This document shows positions 1 through 5,198 of a DNA stretch of 5,198 bases, piece by piece. The DNA lies in NCBI GenBank assembly GCA_005883115.1, contig VAZQ01000470.1, positions 1 to 5,198 of the forward strand, read 5' to 3'. The notes beneath the pieces were generated by a model, which did no database searches, was not told the origin of the DNA, and worked only from the letters and a program-made list of their open reading frames with translations. Both the position numbers and the translations under genes were made by a program. Positions within the stretch are counted from its first letter, which is position 1. Each line of letters starts with the position of its first letter. This DNA comes from Alphaproteobacteria bacterium. GTDB lineage: Bacteria > Pseudomonadota > Alphaproteobacteria > Rhizobiales > Xanthobacteraceae.

Positions 1-51
1 TGGTCAGAATGGGGCTCGCGCGGCGACCTTCCCGTCGAGCCGAAGCCCTGA
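1..51 (+). CDS. sseA: 3-mercaptopyruvate sulfurtransferase, C-terminal end only (partial at window edge)
   Basis: Frame 1 is open from the window edge to a TGA at 49-51 and reads WSEWGSRGDLPVEPKP. From memory of the family, the C-terminus of SseA-type 3-mercaptopyruvate sulfurtransferases (for example E. coli SseA) has the pattern WSEWG-A/S-R-x-DLPVE just before the stop, and this tail fits it closely. Such enzymes have two rhodanese domains and transfer sulfur from 3-mercaptopyruvate to thiols or cyanide. Only the tail is visible; the catalytic cysteine lies outside the window. A terminator-like hairpin directly downstream supports a real gene end here, and the next gene also handles sulfane sulfur. 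The assignment rests on 16 residues, so another rhodanese-family protein with the same tail is possible. Confidence 0.72.
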   Translation, partial: WSEWGSRGDLPVEPKP

Positions 52-67
52 GGCGACGCGCGTCGCC
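52..67. repeat. Perfect 16-bp palindrome after the sseA stop
   Basis: GGCGACGCGCGTCGCC is its own reverse complement, begins immediately after the TGA stop at 49-51, and has no spacer at its centre. As RNA it could fold only with a small loop that opens the central bases. It may add to the terminator just downstream or be a dyad protein-binding site. Chance occurrence in GC-rich DNA is also possible. Confidence 0.5.
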
Positions 68-76
68 GCGAAGATG

Positions 77-99
77 AGTGGGCTCCGCGCCACTTTTTT
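77..99 (+). terminator. Probable rho-independent terminator of sseA
   Basis: The arms AGTGGGC (77-83) and GC-G-CCACT (87-94) pair as a 7-bp stem with one bulged G (89) and a TCC loop. A run of six T follows at 94-99. It lies 26 bp past the sseA stop on the same strand and before the next gene, which is where a terminator is expected. The stem is short and bulged, so efficiency may be modest. Confidence 0.62.
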
Positions 100-175
100 A
101 GGCAAGATAGAAGATTTATAGTGTCCACGCGGGACCAAGGGGATTCGCAGTCCCCGAACTGGCCGAGTCTCAGCG
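100..175 (+). promoter_or_regulatory. Leader of the persulfide dioxygenase gene: AT-rich promoter candidate and inverted repeat
   Basis: Between the sseA terminator and the dioxygenase ATG lies an AT-rich patch (about 103-120, ending in TTTATAG) that stands out from the GC-rich surroundings and could hold a -10 element; I see no clear -35 partner. Downstream, GGGGA (139-143) and TCCCC (151-155) form an inverted repeat around a 7-base spacer, and GGGAC (131-135) can pair alternatively with GTCCC (150-154). This could be an operator or a leader hairpin. No strong Shine-Dalgarno precedes the ATG; the best match is GAG at 165-167. The placement is inferred from the terminator upstream, not from a consensus match. 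Confidence 0.3.
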
Positions 176-1213
176 ATGATCTTCCGCCAACTCTTCGACA
201 GCGTGTCCAGTACTTACACCTATCTCATCGCCAGCCGGCGCGGCGGCGAAGCGCTCATCATCGATCCGGTGCTCGAGAAGGTCGACCGTTATATCCAACT
301 CGTCGAGCAGCTCGACCTCAAACTGGTCAAGGCCGTGGACACGCATCTGCATGCCGATCACCTGACCGGGCTGGGCGCGCTGCGCGATCGCACCCATTGC
401 GTGACGGTGATGGGCGAACGCAGCAAGGTCGACGTGGTGTCGATGCGACTGTCGGAGGGCGATAAGCTCACCATCGAAGGCGTGGCGCTCGACGTGCTCT
501 ACACGCCGGGGCATACCGATGATTCCTACAGCTTTCTGATGCAGGATCGCGTATTCACCGGCGATACCCTGCTCATCCGCGGCACCGGCCGTACCGATTT
601 CCAGAACGGGGACGCGCGCGCGCAGTACGACTCGATTTTCAACAAGCTGCTTCGCTTGCCGAACGACACCATGATCTTCCCCGCCCACGACTACAAGGGC
701 GAAACAGTTTCGACCGTCGGCGAGGAGAAGGCATTCAATCCGCGCCTGCAGGTGAAGTCGGTCGATCAGTATGTCGACTTGATGAACAACCTCAATCTTC
801 CCAATCCGAAGATGATGGACGTCGCGGTGCCGGCGAACATGCGCGTGGGCCTCGCCCAAGAGGACATTGCGCGTCGCGGTTGGGCCGTGAGTGCCGCCGA
901 GGCACTCTCGCTGGCCGGGCAACCCGACGTTGTGCTCGTCGATCTGCGAGAGCGCGGCGAGCGCGAGAAGCACGGCGTCATCGCCGGCTCGCTGCACGCC
1001 CCCTACCCCGATCTCCCAGCCAACGTCCGTCCGGGCGGCATGCTGCACGAACTTGCGCGCGCGACCCGCAAGCGCATCGTCTTTTACTGTGCCTTTGGGG
1101 AACGCTCGGCTATGGCGGTGCAGGCTGCCCAGGACGCAGGCCTCGCTTCGACCGCTCACATCCAGGGCGGGATAGATGCCTGGAAGAAAGCGGGCGGGCC
1201 GCTGCTGCGCTAG
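176..1213 (+). CDS. Persulfide dioxygenase (ETHE1-like metallo-beta-lactamase fold) fused to a C-terminal rhodanese domain
   Basis: The 345-residue product has an N-terminal metallo-beta-lactamase domain (about 1-200) with HLHADH at 57-62, PGHTDDS at 111-117, FTGD at 127-130, RGTGRTDFQ at 135-143 and PAHDY at 169-173. By analogy with human ETHE1 (His79, His135, Asp154), the mononuclear iron ligands should be His57, His113 and Asp130; the 56-residue spacing of the two histidines is identical. The C-terminal part (about 235-345) is a rhodanese domain with DLRERGE, the segment GVIAGSLHAP and the active-site loop CAFGERS, whose Cys305 is the likely sulfur carrier. The family uses O2 to oxidise glutathione persulfide to sulfite and glutathione in the cytoplasm; the rhodanese part would pass sulfane sulfur to or from the dioxygenase site. 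Both domains look intact. The ATG start is chosen because MIFRQLFD is the usual N-terminus of this family, despite a weak ribosome site. It lies downstream of a sulfurtransferase gene and converges on aapP. Naming varies between databases (MBL fold metallo-hydrolase, blh), so no symbol is given. Confidence 0.93.
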   Translation: MIFRQLFDSVSSTYTYLIASRRGGEALIIDPVLEKVDRYIQLVEQLDLKLVKAVDTHLHADHLTGLGALRDRTHCVTVMGERSKVDVVSMRLSEGDKLTIEGVALDVLYTPGHTDDSYSFLMQDRVFTGDTLLIRGTGRTDFQNGDARAQYDSIFNKLLRLPNDTMIFPAHDYKGETVSTVGEEKAFNPRLQVKSVDQYVDLMNNLNLPNPKMMDVAVPANMRVGLAQEDIARRGWAVSAAEALSLAGQPDVVLVDLRERGEREKHGVIAGSLHAPYPDLPANVRPGGMLHELARATRKRIVFYCAFGERSAMAVQAAQDAGLASTAHIQGGIDAWKKAGGPLLR

Positions 1214-1227
1214 CGCAATTCCGCCCG

Positions 1228-1278
1228 ACAGCCGTGGCCGACGATCTCGCGCAGTCCGCGAGCACTGGTTACGGCTGT
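1228..1278 (+). terminator. Nested hairpin between convergent genes, possible terminator
   Basis: ACAGCCGT (1228-1235) and ACGGCTGT (1271-1278) form a perfect 8-bp outer stem. It extends inward through GGCC/GGTT (1236-1239 with 1267-1270) by two G-U and two G-C pairs on the plus-strand RNA. Inside sits a second perfect hairpin, CTCGCG (1246-1251) and CGCGAG (1257-1262), with a 5-base loop. It starts 14 bp after the dioxygenase stop and ends 37 bp before the aapP stop. The G-U pairs form only in the plus-strand transcript, which favours a role for the dioxygenase gene. No good T-run follows on either strand, so this is not a textbook intrinsic terminator; it may instead protect 3' ends. Confidence 0.45.
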
Positions 1279-1315
1279 TTCCGATTGCGCCGGGAGCACG
1301 GGTCCAGTTAGGAAT

Positions 1316-2119
1316 TCACCGCAATATCTGCCCGAGGAACAGTTTCGTGCGCTCGTGCTGGGGATGGCTGAAGAAAGCTTCAGGCTCGTTCACCTCGATA
1401 ATCTGCCCGGCATCCATCAGGACCATGCGACTCGCGACCTGGCGGGCAAAACCCATCTCGTGGCTCACCACGACCATTGTCATACCGTCGAGCGCGAGGC
1501 CCACGATGGTATCGAGCACCTCCTTGACCATTTCCGGATCGAGCGCTGATGTGGGCTCATCGAACAGCATGATCTTCGGCTGCATGCACAGTGCCCGCGC
1601 GATCGCCACGCGCTGCTGCTGCCCACCAGAGAGCTGGGCCGGGTATTTGTCCGCTTGTTCCGGAATGCGAACCCGGCTGAGATAATGCCTAGCGAGCTCG
1701 TCGGCCTCGCTCTTCGGCATCTTGCGAACCCAGATCGGCGCGAGTGTACAGTTCTCGAGCGCGGTCAAATGCGGGAACAGATTGAACTGCTGGAACACCA
1801 TCCCGACCTCGCCCCGTACCTCGTCGATTGTCTTGAGATCGTTCGTGAGCTCCGTCCCGTCGACGATGACGCGCCCGCGCTGCCAGTCTTCAATGCGGTT
1901 GATACAGCGAAGCAGCGTCGACTTTCCGCTGCCCGAAGGGCCGCAGATGACGATGCGCTCTCCCTGCATGACCTTGAGGTCGATCTCGCGCAGCACGTGG
2001 AAGCTGCCGAACCATTTGTGGAGACCGATGATCTCGATCGCAACCTCGTGCGCCGTCGTGCGCATATCGGAGGCCATGCCTGATCGACCCGGCCTTGGCT
2101 GTCGATTGCGGTCGCCCAA
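1316..2119 (-). CDS. aapP: General L-amino-acid ABC transporter, ATP-binding protein AapP
   Basis: This cytoplasmic ATPase drives amino-acid uptake by the AapJQMP importer. In the 267-residue reading, Walker A GPSGSGKST is at 60-68, the Q-loop glutamine in VFQQ at about 110, the signature LSGGQQQR at 163-170, Walker B IMLFDEP at 183-189, the D-loop SALD at 191-194 and the switch histidine at 220. All ATPase motifs are intact. Segments such as ENCTLAPIWVRKMPK and PQHERTKLFL near the C-terminus are typical of rhizobial AapP rather than of generic GlnQ. The start is uncertain. A TTG at 2119 has GAGG seven bases upstream, overlapping the aapM stop, and would allow coupled translation. An ATG at 2077 (MASDM..., 253 residues) gives an N-terminal length closer to known AapP proteins but lacks a well-spaced ribosome site. 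It is the last gene of the operon, 9 bp after aapM in the TTG version. Confidence 0.93.
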   Translation of the reverse strand: MGDRNRQPRPGRSGMASDMRTTAHEVAIEIIGLHKWFGSFHVLREIDLKVMQGERIVICGPSGSGKSTLLRCINRIEDWQRGRVIVDGTELTNDLKTIDEVRGEVGMVFQQFNLFPHLTALENCTLAPIWVRKMPKSEADELARHYLSRVRIPEQADKYPAQLSGGQQQRVAIARALCMQPKIMLFDEPTSALDPEMVKEVLDTIVGLALDGMTMVVVSHEMGFARQVASRMVLMDAGQIIEVNEPEAFFSHPQHERTKLFLGQILR

Positions 2120-2128
2120 CGTCTTGCC

Positions 2129-2974
2129 TCAATGCAAGCGATCGGTGTTCATGCGCCGCTCCATGAACAGTGCGTAGCGTGACATTCCGAAGCTTCCGGC
2201 AAAATAGATTGCGCCGGCGAACGCAAAGCCGGTGAAAAGCGTGACCGGAGTCGCCCAGCTCGGATCGGCAAAGGCCGCGCGCAATTGTCCGAGCAGATCG
2301 AATATCGCAACGATCAGCACTAGGGTCGTATCCTTGAATAGCGCAATAAACGAATTGACGATGCCGGGAATGACCAGCCGCAAGGCCTGCGGCAAAATGA
2401 CGAGGCCCATCATGCGCCAATAACCAAGCCCGAGTGCCATGGCCCCCTCGAACTGGCTGCGCGGGATCGCCTGCAGGCCGCCGCGCACGACTTCCGCCAT
2501 ATAGGCTGCTGCAAACAACACTACGCCGATCAACACGCGGGCCAGCCCATCGATTCTCCAATCGCTCGGGAGGAAGAAAGGCAGCATGTAGGTCGCGAAG
2601 AAGAGCACCGTGATCAGCGGGACGCCGCGCCAGAACTCGATGAAAACAATGCAGATCGTCCGCGTGATCGGGAATTGCGAGCGCCGTCCGAGCGCGAGCA
2701 AAATGCCCAGCGGCAACGAAAACATGATGCCGGTGAACGAGATCACCAGAGTGACAAGAAGCCCGCCCCAGACGCCGGTCTCGACGTGCGGTAAGCCAAA
2801 CATGCCGCCGACCAGCAGAAAAAAAGCCAGCATCGGGAAAGCACCAAAAAAAACGATCGCCGTGAGGCCCTTATGCGGCACCGAGGGAACGAGCAGGGGG
2901 ACGAGCAGCACCGCGCCGAGCACGTAGATCACATCGACCCGCCACTGCTCGCTTACCGGATAGAAGCCGTACAT
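2129..2974 (-). CDS. aapM: AapM C-terminal fragment carrying the permease domain
   Basis: This is the 3' part of the broken aapM, read from the first in-frame ATG after the duplication (2974, the Met of QFMYGFYP). The same frame is open further up to a GTG at 3115, but the codons before about 2991 are an out-of-frame reading of the N-terminal half and do not encode AapM sequence. The fragment keeps the whole ABC permease core, including RRSQFPITRTICIVFIEFWRGVPLI, AEVVRGGLQAIPRSQFEGAMALGLG and the C-terminal FGMSRYALFMERR. No Shine-Dalgarno sequence precedes 2974, and it overlaps the end of the N-terminal frame by about 20 bases, so re-initiation is conceivable but unsupported. Confidence 0.5.
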   Translation of the reverse strand: MYGFYPVSEQWRVDVIYVLGAVLLVPLLVPSVPHKGLTAIVFFGAFPMLAFFLLVGGMFGLPHVETGVWGGLLVTLVISFTGIMFSLPLGILLALGRRSQFPITRTICIVFIEFWRGVPLITVLFFATYMLPFFLPSDWRIDGLARVLIGVVLFAAAYMAEVVRGGLQAIPRSQFEGAMALGLGYWRMMGLVILPQALRLVIPGIVNSFIALFKDTTLVLIVAIFDLLGQLRAAFADPSWATPVTLFTGFAFAGAIYFAGSFGMSRYALFMERRMNTDRLH

Positions 2975-3282
2975 GAATTGGCTGAACTTGGCAACTTGGC
3001 TGTGATGAACGGCCAGCAGGCGCCGACCTCCCGTCCGACTGTTTCCGGCAGGCAATCGAGCCGGCTCGAGCCGGTCCAGACGGCATCGACGAACAAAAAT
3101 TTCAGCGTTGGCCACACTAGGGCGACGATGACGACAACACCGAGAAGCGTCAGCGTGGTGTTGAGCAGGCCGCCGAATAATCGCGCGCGTGTCTGCGTCA
3201 ATGCGCCGACATTCGCTACCGGTGGCGGCTCGGGCTCGATGAGCGCACGGCGAATATAAGATTCTCGCGACGTCGCCGACAT
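2953..3282 (-). CDS. aapM: AapM N-terminal fragment (109 residues) upstream of the frameshift
   Basis: This is the open 5' part of the broken aapM. Residues 1-96 are genuine AapM sequence: a hydrophilic N-terminus, one membrane segment at about 37-58 (GGLLNTTLTLLGVVVIVALVW), and the periplasmic stretch FVDAVWTG...GACWPFITAK. The last 13 residues (LPSSANSCTASIR) are out-of-frame product. If translated, it would be a single-span peptide without the transport domain and so inactive. Translational coupling to aapQ through the TGATG overlap should still start it. Confidence 0.6.
   Translation of the reverse strand: MSATSRESYIRRALIEPEPPPVANVGALTQTRARLFGGLLNTTLTLLGVVVIVALVWPTLKFLFVDAVWTGSSRLDCLPETVGREVGACWPFITAKLPSSANSCTASIR
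2985..3000. repeat. Perfect 8-bp tandem duplication that frameshifts aapM
   Basis: AACTTGGC occurs twice back to back (2985-2992 and 2993-3000), reading GCCAAGTT twice on the coding strand. Deleting either copy rejoins the two aapM frames exactly at ...TAK|FSQFM..., with no residue gained or lost relative to the expected family sequence. This marks it as a duplication within a formerly intact gene. Replication slippage is the usual origin of such short tandem copies. Confidence 0.93.
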
Positions 3283-4556
3283 CAGCGTTCCGCTATCCGG
3301 ATGTGGGCGTTGTACCAGTTCATCAGCGCGCTCGTGATCAGTGAAATGCCGAGATAGACCGCCATCGTCATCGCGATGATCTCGATCGCCTGCCCCGTCT
3401 GATGCAGTGTGGTGCCCGCGAAAACGGCGAACAGGTCAGGATAGCCCACGGCAACCGCAAGCGAGGAGTTTTTCGTGAGGTTGAGATATTGGTTTGTGAG
3501 CGGCGGCACGATGACGCGCAGCGCTTGTGGCACGACGACGAGACGCAACGCCAGACTCGGCCGCAGGCCGAGCGCAGAGGCAGCCTCCGTCTGCCCGCGA
3601 GGGACCGCTAGCACGCCAGCGCGCACGACCTCGGCGATGAAGGCGGCGGTGTAGATTGTGAGCGCGAGGACGAGCGCGACGAATTCGGGGAGCAGCCGGA
3701 AGCCACCGACGAAGTTGAAGCCGCGGAGCTCCGGCCGTTCGAAGCCGATCGGAAAGCCCGTCGCTATAAGCGCAATGAGCGCCGGCACGATCAAGAGCGC
3801 CAGAGACGTACAGAGCAGTGGGAATTGCCCGCCGGTGCGACCCTGCCGGTGCCTGGTCCACAAGTTGAGCGCGACTGTCGCCAGCACGCTCAACACGAAA
3901 ACGCCGAGCACCCCGCCTGCTCCCGCCGCCCAGACCGGAGCAGGCAGAATGATGCCCCGATTGTTCAGAAAAATCTCACCGAAGAGCGAGACGCTCTCGC
4001 GCGGGGGTGGCAGCGTCCCCAAGACGGCGAGATACCAGAACAGGAGCTGGAACAGGAGCGGCAAGTTTCGGATCAGTTCGACGTAAGCTCCCGCGAGCCG
4101 CGCCACGAGCCAATTGCGGGACAGCCGTGCAATGCCGACCACAAAGCCGAGGATGGTCGCAAACACGATGCCGATCCCGGCGACAAGGAGCGTATTGAGA
4201 AGGCCGACTAAGAATACGCGGCCATAGGTGTCCGACTCGGCGTAGGAAATCAGCGATTGATTGACGCCGAACCCCGCTGTGTTCTTGAGAAAGCCGAAGC
4301 CGCTGGTGATTCGTTGTGCTTCAAGATTTGCCTTGGCGTTCAGCGCGAATTCGCAGCCCACCCACAGTACGGCCATCAGAAACAGAAACTGATAGAAAGC
4401 AGCACGGATCTTCGGGCGACGATAGATCGCAACCCGCGGCGAAGCCAAAGCATGCTCAAGTTGGATTGGCACGCGAATGGCCGTCCGTGTTGTCTCATTA
4501 TCATCCGCGGAGGCGGACGATCCACTTACTAGAGACAGGGATGCTTCGCACTGCAA
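3282..4556 (-). CDS. aapQ: General L-amino-acid ABC transporter permease AapQ
   Basis: AapQ is the first inner-membrane permease of the Aap amino-acid importer and pairs with AapM. In the 424-residue reading, hydrophobic segments lie at about 55-71, 112-143, 152-180, 210-231, 247-266, 288-315 and 392-412. The EAA loop that contacts the ATPase is TEAASALGLRPSLALRLVVVPQ (323-344). Family landmarks include SGFGFL (85-90), the stretch QSLISYAESDTYGRVFLVGLLNTL, RLSRNWL (144-150) and VELIRNLPLLFQLLFWY. The open frame is unbroken. The start is unclear: no ATG occurs before the first membrane segment. The upstream-most candidate, TTG at 4556, has no ribosome site; GTG at 4472 would give 396 residues, close to the roughly 400 of Rhizobium AapQ. 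It lies 82 bp downstream of aapJ, and its TGA shares one base with the aapM ATG. Confidence 0.92.
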   Translation of the reverse strand: MQCEASLSLVSGSSASADDNETTRTAIRVPIQLEHALASPRVAIYRRPKIRAAFYQFLFLMAVLWVGCEFALNAKANLEAQRITSGFGFLKNTAGFGVNQSLISYAESDTYGRVFLVGLLNTLLVAGIGIVFATILGFVVGIARLSRNWLVARLAGAYVELIRNLPLLFQLLFWYLAVLGTLPPPRESVSLFGEIFLNNRGIILPAPVWAAGAGGVLGVFVLSVLATVALNLWTRHRQGRTGGQFPLLCTSLALLIVPALIALIATGFPIGFERPELRGFNFVGGFRLLPEFVALVLALTIYTAAFIAEVVRAGVLAVPRGQTEAASALGLRPSLALRLVVVPQALRVIVPPLTNQYLNLTKNSSLAVAVGYPDLFAVFAGTTLHQTGQAIEIIAMTMAVYLGISLITSALMNWYNAHIRIAER

Positions 4557-4638
4557 CGAAGCGCTTTACTGCATACCCGCTCTCGCGGCCATGACAATCC
4601 GCAGCAGAAGTCGCAAGCATACCATGTCGGCCGCAAGC
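4557..4638 (-). promoter_or_regulatory. aapJ-aapQ spacer with an imperfect inverted repeat
   Basis: This is the only sizeable gap inside the operon. On the transcribed strand GCGGCCGACATG (4634-4623) can pair with CATGGCCGC (4593-4585), leaving a 3-base bulge and a loop of about 29 bases. Stem-loops after the binding-protein gene often stabilise its message or reduce read-through into permease genes, which would fit here. The structure is imperfect and has no T-run, so this is a weak inference. If aapQ starts at the GTG at 4472, the spacer is longer. Confidence 0.25.
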
Positions 4639-5198
4639 TTACCGCACTGGCGGCGCGTACTGAATGCCGCCTTTGGTCCACAGCCGATTGATGCCGCGAC
4701 TGATACCGAGCTTGGAGCCCGTTCCCACATTGCGCTCGAACACTTCACCGTAATTGCCGACTTGTCTGACAATGCGCACCACCCAGTCCTTCGTCAGCCC
4801 GAGCTGCTCGCCGAAATTACCCTCAACGCCCAACAGGCGCCTGATTTCCGGCTGGTTTGACTTCAACGCCTCGTCGACGTTTCGGGAGGAGACACCAAGC
4901 TCCTCGGCATTGAGCATGGCATAAAGCGTCCACTTGGCAACGTCGAACCATTGATCATCGCCATGGCGCACAAGCGGTCCGAGTGGTTCCTTGGAAATGA
5001 TCTCGGGCAGAATGACGTGGTCGTTCGGATTGGTGAGCTTGAGCTTCTCCGCGTAGAGCTGCGACACATCGGTGGTGAAGACGTCACAGCGGCCCGCCTC
5101 GTAGGCTTTGACCGTCTCGTCCGCAGAGCCGAACGCGATGACCTCGTATTTCATGTTGTTGGCACGGAAAAAGTCCGCAAGGTTGAGTTCGGTCGTAG
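4639..5198 (-). CDS. aapJ: General L-amino-acid ABC transporter, periplasmic binding protein AapJ (5' end outside window)
   Basis: AapJ captures L-amino acids in the periplasm and delivers them to AapQ/AapM. The frame runs from the right window edge to TAA at 4641-4639 and gives about 185 C-terminal residues; family members are about 340 long, so the signal peptide and first lobe are missing. The visible part starts TTELNLADFFRANNMKYEVIAF, followed by ETVKAYEAGRCDVFTTDVSQLYAEKL and ILPEIISKEPLGPLVRHGDDQWFDVAKWTLYAMLNAEELGVSS. It ends with GNYGEVFERNVG...GINRLWTKGGIQYAPPVR. These are characteristic of the AapJ/BztA branch of family-3 amino-acid binding proteins. The ATG at 5154 is internal, because homologous sequence continues upstream of it to the edge. 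It would be the first gene of the aapJQMP order; its promoter lies outside. Confidence 0.93.
   Translation of the reverse strand, partial: TTELNLADFFRANNMKYEVIAFGSADETVKAYEAGRCDVFTTDVSQLYAEKLKLTNPNDHVILPEIISKEPLGPLVRHGDDQWFDVAKWTLYAMLNAEELGVSSRNVDEALKSNQPEIRRLLGVEGNFGEQLGLTKDWVVRIVRQVGNYGEVFERNVGTGSKLGISRGINRLWTKGGIQYAPPVR

Larger units (their letters stand above)
2129..3282 (-). pseudogene. aapM: aapM, general L-amino-acid ABC transporter permease, broken by an 8-bp tandem duplication
   Basis: AapM is one of the two inner-membrane permeases of the Aap importer. The reading starts at an ATG (3282-3280) sharing one base with the aapQ stop (TGATG), with GGA seven bases upstream. It runs in frame to ...ACWPFITAK, then shifts and hits TAA at 2955-2953. 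The rest of the permease continues in another frame from ...KFSQFMYGFYP to TGA at 2131-2129. At the junction the coding strand has GCCAAGTT twice in tandem. Removing one copy gives ...FITAKFSQFMYG..., the sequence expected from rhizobial AapM, and a 381-residue protein, close to the usual family length of about 384. The remainder looks intact: VETGVWGGLLVTLVISF, the EAA-loop region (FEGAMALGLGYWRMMGLVILPQALRLVIPG) and the final membrane segments. No second lesion is seen, so the break is probably recent, or is a sequencing or assembly error. As read, no full-length permease is made. Confidence 0.85.

Noticed and set aside
139..155. Resemblance of GGGGATTCGCAGTCCCC to a tRNA T-arm
   Set aside because: No acceptor, D or anticodon arms and no matching cloverleaf can be found around it, and the loop lacks the usual TTCGA order.
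170..1159. 329-codon open frame on the minus strand across the persulfide dioxygenase gene
   Set aside because: It lies antisense to a gene with clear catalytic motifs, has no recognisable domain, and long antisense frames are common in GC-rich genomes.
1655..2177. Plus-strand open frames of 142 and 151 codons across aapP
   Set aside because: They are antisense to the ATPase, whose Walker A, signature and Walker B motifs are intact on the minus strand.
1890..2561. 223-codon minus-strand open frame overlapping the aapM-aapP junction
   Set aside because: It is a shifted reading of the ends of aapM and aapP with no membrane or ATPase pattern of its own.
2985..3000. Programmed ribosomal frameshifting as the explanation for the aapM split
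   Set aside because: There is no slippery heptamer or evident stimulatory structure, and the exact 8-bp tandem copy accounts for the split fully.
2991..3115. GTG-initiated N-terminal extension of the AapM C-terminal fragment
   Set aside because: These codons are the out-of-frame reading of the AapM N-terminal half; the homologous sequence here is in the other frame.

Overview
The window looks like a chromosomal segment of an alphaproteobacterium of the Hyphomicrobiales (rhizobia and relatives). The evidence is high GC content, an aapJQMP general L-amino-acid ABC transporter operon of the type described in Rhizobium, and a rhizobial-style persulfide dioxygenase fused to a rhodanese domain. 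No genus can be fixed by reading alone.

Left part (1-1213, plus strand): sulfur metabolism. The window opens on the last 16 codons of a gene whose C-terminus resembles 3-mercaptopyruvate sulfurtransferase (SseA). A 16-bp palindrome and an intrinsic-terminator-like hairpin with a T-run follow. About 75 bp later comes an intact 345-residue iron-type persulfide dioxygenase (metallo-beta-lactamase fold) with a C-terminal rhodanese domain. The two genes fit together: sulfurtransferases make or move sulfane sulfur, and the dioxygenase oxidises persulfide to sulfite.

Middle (1214-1315): a short gap between convergent genes that holds a nested hairpin, probably the transcription end of one or both sides.

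Right part (1316-5198, minus strand): the Aap operon, transcribed right to left. It contains aapJ (periplasmic binding protein, 5' end outside the window), aapQ (permease), aapM (permease) and aapP (ATPase). Gene junctions are tight: aapQ and aapM share one base, and aapM and aapP are 9 bp apart. A wider gap of 82 bp separates aapJ from aapQ. The complex would import L-amino acids from the periplasm.

The most notable observation is that aapM is broken. A perfect 8-bp tandem duplication (2985-2992 and 2993-3000) shifts the frame. Removing one copy on paper restores a continuous 381-residue permease with the expected family sequence across the junction. Taken at face value, AapM is truncated to 109 residues and the transporter should not work; a sequencing or assembly error or a reversible slippage variant are alternatives. 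I see no mobile element, CRISPR array, tRNA or rRNA, and no convincing undescribed system.
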